From NCBI GenBank assembly GCA_049688395.1, contig JBAVKQ010000136.1, positions 1-7,644 on the forward strand: a stretch of DNA of 7,644 nucleotides, read 5' to 3'. Source of the stretch: Prado023 sp049688395 (GTDB lineage Bacteria > Actinomycetota > Actinomycetes > S36-B12 > CAIYMF01). Below the pieces are notes generated by a model. The model worked only from the letters and a program-made list of their open reading frames with translations. It searched no databases and was not told the origin of the DNA. Positions 5,382 through 7,644 of this stretch are shown here, piece after piece. The position numbers and the translations under genes are program-made. Position 1 is the stretch's first letter. Each line of letters opens with the position of its first letter.

Positions 5382-6556
5382 CTACGTGGTGAGCGTGTCC
5401 TGCCAGGCGACGATCCGATCGAGGGCCTGGCTGACCACCTCGGGCGCCGAGGCGAAGGACAGGCGCACGTAGCGGTGTCCGTGGACTGGGTCGAAGTCGG
5501 TGCCCGGAGCAAGTGCCACCCCCGCTTCGCCGAGGAGTCGGGCGCACCAGGTGGGCGAGTCCATGCCACTGGCCGACACGTCGGCGTAGAGGTAGAACGC
5601 GCCATCGGGCGGGGCGACGTGGGTCCAGCCGAGTTCCGGCAGCCGCCCCAGCAGCAAGGCCCGCATAGTGGCATACCCGGTGACGTTCTGCCGGGCTGCG
5701 GTCATGCCCGCTGGGCTCAGCGCCGCGATCCCGGCGTGTTGGGCCAACGTCGGCGGGCACAGTGCCACGTTGCCCGCCAGCGCGTCGACGGCGGGGACGA
5801 GGTCCTCAGGCAGGACCAGCCAGCCCACCCGCCACCCGGTCATCGCCCAGTACTTGGAGAACGAGTTGACCACGATCGCCCCCGAGCAGAGATGGCCCGC
5901 GGCCGATGGGACCTGCGTGTCGGTGTAGGTGATCCCGTGGTAGATCTCGTCGCTGACCAGGCGAACGCCGTGCGAGGCGCACCAGTGCGCGATGCCGGCG
6001 AGCTCGGCAGGGTCGATGATCGTGCCGGTCGGGTTGGCTGGGGAGGCCAGGACCAGCCCGTCGAGGGGTCGCTGGGCGTGGGCGGCCGCGAGGATCTCCA
6101 CGGTCGGCTGGTAGCGGGTCTGCGGCCCGCACGACAGCGCCACCACCTGGCACCCCAGGGCCGCGAGGATGTTGCGGTAGGCCGGGTACCCGGGGACCGC
6201 GAGCGCGACCCGGTCACCGACGTCGAAGGCAGCCAGGAAGGCCAGGACGAAACCGCCGGATGCGCCCGTGGTGACCGCGACGTTGCCCGGATCGAGCGCG
6301 ACGCCGTAGAAGTGCCGGTAGTGCGCGGCGATCGCTGCCCGCAGGGCGGGCATGCCCAGGGCCTCGGTGTACCCGAGACCGCCGCCGGCCCGGAGTAGGT
6401 CAACGGCACGCTCACGCACGACCTCGCTGGCCCCGTTCGCTGGTTCGCCCGCAGCAAGGCTCAGCACATGCTGACCCGCAGCTCGGCGCGCATTCGCCGC
6501 GCAATGATCTCCATGACGGCGAACGGCGGCACCTGGGCACGGGCGGCGACCTTCAT
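5382..6556 (-). CDS. Class I PLP-dependent aminotransferase, interrupted by a frameshift
   Basis: Restoring one base gives a 391-residue fold-type I aminotransferase, the usual length for aspartate-aminotransferase-like enzymes. It moves an amino group between an amino acid and a keto acid; the exact substrate is not readable. Motifs in order: GYTEALG (62-68), PGYPAY (122-127), NPTG (175-178), DEIY (203-206), the PLP lysine K235 in SFSKYWAMTGWRVGW with R243, and the carboxylate-binding R365 in VRLSF. Residues 1-20 (MKVAARAQVPPFAVMEIIAR, ATG 6556) lie in one frame that stops at 6461. The rest is in another frame, open from beyond 6556 through to the stop at 5382. Inserting one G at about 6497 turns CGG CGA ATG into CGG GCG AAT and reads IIAR-ANARRAAGQ without a break. 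The ATG has a weak AGGA seven bases upstream; an in-frame GTG lies two codons before it. The rest is intact, so a sequencing error or a very recent mutation are both possible. Confidence 0.88.
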
Positions 6557-6642
6557 GACCACATCCTGCCCGGCACCACCCCGAATCTCGGCGCACTGGG
6601 GCCGATGCCGGTGGTGAGGTCGGCGCACGGGCCAGCGCTGGC

Positions 6643-6879
6643 TCACCCCCCCGGCCAGAGCAGGGGGAGCCCATCGTGGACGAGGTGGTGTGCACGACAG
6701 CACCCGAAGCTCGGTGCCTGGTGGTCCGCGGCTCGGTAGGCCGTCTCACGGGCGTCCGCTGCCCGGGACAGACACCGCCCACACCGACAGCCCTTAACGC
6801 GGCTGCGCAGCAGCGACTGTCGACACCCGACCATTTCGGCATCACCACCACCGTTACCGGTCAGGCCCAAAGAGCTCAC
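6643..6879 (-). CDS. Doubtful small Cys-rich ORF
   Basis: The 470-bp gap 6557-7026 has no clear gene. The best candidate is this 78-codon minus frame from GTG 6879. Its middle reads KGCRCGRCLSRAADARETAY and then SFGCCRAHH. That gives a C-x-C-x2-C group and a CC-x2-HH group that could bind zinc. By hand count about 76% of third positions in the last 50 codons are G or C, only slightly above the antisense frame. A GAGGGA lies roughly nine bases before the GTG. I recognise no family, and it could be chance or the relic of a gene. Nothing supportable is seen at 6880-7026 beyond the ribosome-binding site of the next gene. Confidence 0.25.
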   Translation of the reverse strand: MSSLGLTGNGGGDAEMVGCRQSLLRSRVKGCRCGRCLSRAADARETAYRAADHQAPSFGCCRAHHLVHDGLPLLWPGG

Positions 6880-7026
6880 CGCAGCCGTTCCCTCTCGTCC
6901 CCGAGCGTGCTGCCATGGTGTCGGCCCTCCGAACTTCCTGCCCCGGAAGATTCAGCCGAGAAGGATGGCCATCATGGGGGGCTACCAGCTGGTCGTCTGG
7001 CGGGGCCCTGGTCGCGGAGGTGTGCT

Positions 7027-7392
7027 GTGGTCGAGTCGAAGTGGTCCTTGTGGTCTGAAGGGTCCCTGTTGAGTATCGGTTCCCAGGGTTCGGTGCTCAG
7101 CATCGGATCGGTGGGATCAGCGCTGAGTATCGGGTCGGTCGGTTCCGTCGGATCGGCGTTCAGCATTGGTTCGGCGATGGCCGCCGGCTCGTTGATGTCG
7201 TGGTGGTCGCTCGGGTCGGTGATGAGTGCCCAGGGCGTAGGGGGAGTGATGGACTACCGAGGCTCGGGCGAGCGACGGCCGGTGGTGAGGGCTGCCGTCC
7301 TTGGCGGATGCGCGGCCGCGACGGTGGCCGCAGCCCTGCTTGCCAGAACAAGTGGGCTTTCAACGCCGCCGGCAGAAACGTCCAGCGGCTGA
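7027..7392 (+). CDS. Gly-Ser repeat protein with one C-terminal membrane helix, unknown function
   Basis: This 121-residue protein of unknown function has three parts. After a short head (MVESKWSLWSE), residues 12-49 are a repeat domain built from GS-x-[L/F]-S-I alternating with GS-[Q/V]. It contains four copies of the core [L/F]SIGS (at 15-19, 24-28, 33-37, 45-49). Residues 50-70 continue in weaker form (AMAAGSLMSWWSLGSVMS). A basic linker RGSGERRPVVR precedes a hydrophobic helix AAVLGGCAAATVAAALLA (89-106) and a short polar tail. The regular small residues suggest a beta-solenoid or a glycine-zipper membrane-active segment; this is inference. The start GTG 7027 is well supported by GGAGG at 7016-7020, six bases upstream, and the repeats begin right after it. 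The frame is open further upstream to 6676, but that part has no repeat character and poor codon bias. It has no partner gene within the window. Confidence 0.8.
   Translation: MVESKWSLWSEGSLLSIGSQGSVLSIGSVGSALSIGSVGSVGSAFSIGSAMAAGSLMSWWSLGSVMSAQGVGGVMDYRGSGERRPVVRAAVLGGCAAATVAAALLARTSGLSTPPAETSSG
7060..7173 (+). repeat. Degenerate 27-bp tandem repeats inside the Gly-Ser gene
   Basis: The unit is nine codons, GS-[L/V/A]-[L/F]-S-I-GS-x, present about three times. An extra GSV and a final GSAFSI-GS follow. Codons have diverged (GGT, GGA, GGG; TCC, TCG, TCA), yet the Ser before Ile is always AGT/AGC and the Ser after Gly is always TCN. That phase-locked codon class is best explained by duplication from one ancestral unit. 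Confidence 0.7.
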
Positions 7393-7644
7393 CTTACCCG
7401 GCGCCGAGGCACCCTGGATGAGTCCGGGCGCGGTATGGAGTCCACCACCATGGCTCGGGCGGGAACGGCGATGCAGTGGGCGATCCCGGGGGAGGGGCTA
7501 CGGGCGTAGCCCAGTTCGTAGCCCAACTGAGGCTCGACCCTGCTTGGGCGGAGCTGTGGCGGCGGTCAGGTTCGGCCGACTGGGGCCTGCGGCCTGCCCG
7601 GCGTCAGCCACAGTCCGAGGCCCGACGCCCGACGATCCCGTCCA
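7393..7644. other. Right-end region without a convincing gene
   Basis: Several frames stay open here, as expected at this G+C. The most protein-like is a plus frame from GTG 7476 to the edge, which includes VAQFVAQLRLDPAWAELWRR. It has no ribosome-binding site and only about 75% G/C third positions. A minus frame from TTG 7526 has a similar bias. I cannot choose between them. The clear feature is the palindrome at 7495-7512. Confidence 0.3.
7495..7525. repeat. Perfect palindrome plus an extra half-site
   Basis: GGGCTACG (7495-7502) and CGTAGCCC (7505-7512) form a perfect 8-bp dyad with a 2-base centre. The right half recurs as CGTAGCCCA at 7517-7525, 12 bases (just over one helical turn) after the copy at 7505-7513. 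This looks more like an operator with a third half-site than a terminator, though it lies about 100 bases past the Gly-Ser gene and could fold as a 7-bp stem with a 4-base loop. Confidence 0.5.

Noticed and set aside
5291..5392. 33-residue plus ORF with a GGAG upstream
   Set aside because: Overlaps the terminator hairpin and the aminotransferase 3' end, has no recognisable content, and would be expected by chance.
6676..7026. Longer start for the Gly-Ser repeat protein
   Set aside because: No repeat character or coding bias upstream, and GTG 7027 has GGAGG at the right spacing.
6914..7057. Short plus ORF from ATG 6914 overlapping the Gly-Ser gene start
   Set aside because: No ribosome-binding site and no coding bias.
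1..7644. CRISPR array, tRNA, rRNA, transposase or integrase
   Set aside because: No spaced identical repeats, no cloverleaf or conserved rRNA sequence, and no recombinase motifs seen on either strand.

Overview
The window is about 70% G+C. Coding frames have strongly G/C-biased third positions, GTG starts occur, and one gene looks leaderless. Together with the protein families present, this points to a high-GC actinobacterium; I cannot name a genus. Nothing here is core housekeeping. It reads as an accessory or genome-edge region of small regulatory, membrane and enzyme genes, with several damaged or joined genes.

Layout, left to right. At 1-412 (minus strand) is the N-terminal part of an Ala/Glu/Arg-rich coiled-coil protein that runs off the left edge. 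A small GNAT acetyltransferase (537-953, plus) follows. From 1146 to about 4689 everything is on the minus strand and forms two tight gene pairs. A winged-helix (ArsR-type) regulator overlaps an MFS exporter by ATGA (4057-4060). About 100 bp downstream, a TMEM175-type potassium channel gene overlaps a CPBP-family intramembrane protease gene, also by ATGA (1988-1991). The regulator has no usable start codon. It is joined near 4684-4698, head to head, to a plus-strand gene for a Cys/His-repeat zinc-binding protein that also lacks its beginning, so this looks like a rearrangement breakpoint.

At 4965-5381 is a 417-bp non-coding stretch dense in secondary structure. It holds an 18-bp-stem hairpin, a perfect DnaA box with degenerate neighbours, and two smaller hairpins, one of which is the likely terminator of the next gene. 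A class I PLP-dependent aminotransferase (5382-6556, minus) is complete in its motifs but is split by an apparent one-base G deletion near 6497. The right end has a 470-bp stretch with only a doubtful Cys-rich ORF, then a well-supported unknown gene (7027-7392, plus) encoding Gly-Ser nonapeptide repeats and one membrane helix. The last 250 bp hold a perfect palindrome and no convincing gene.

How the genes may work together: the regulator-exporter pair looks like a self-contained efflux unit. The channel-protease pair is translationally coupled and may be a membrane-stress or immunity unit, but that is inference. The items most worth following are the repeat protein, the structured DnaA-box intergenic region, and the two lesions (breakpoint and frameshift).
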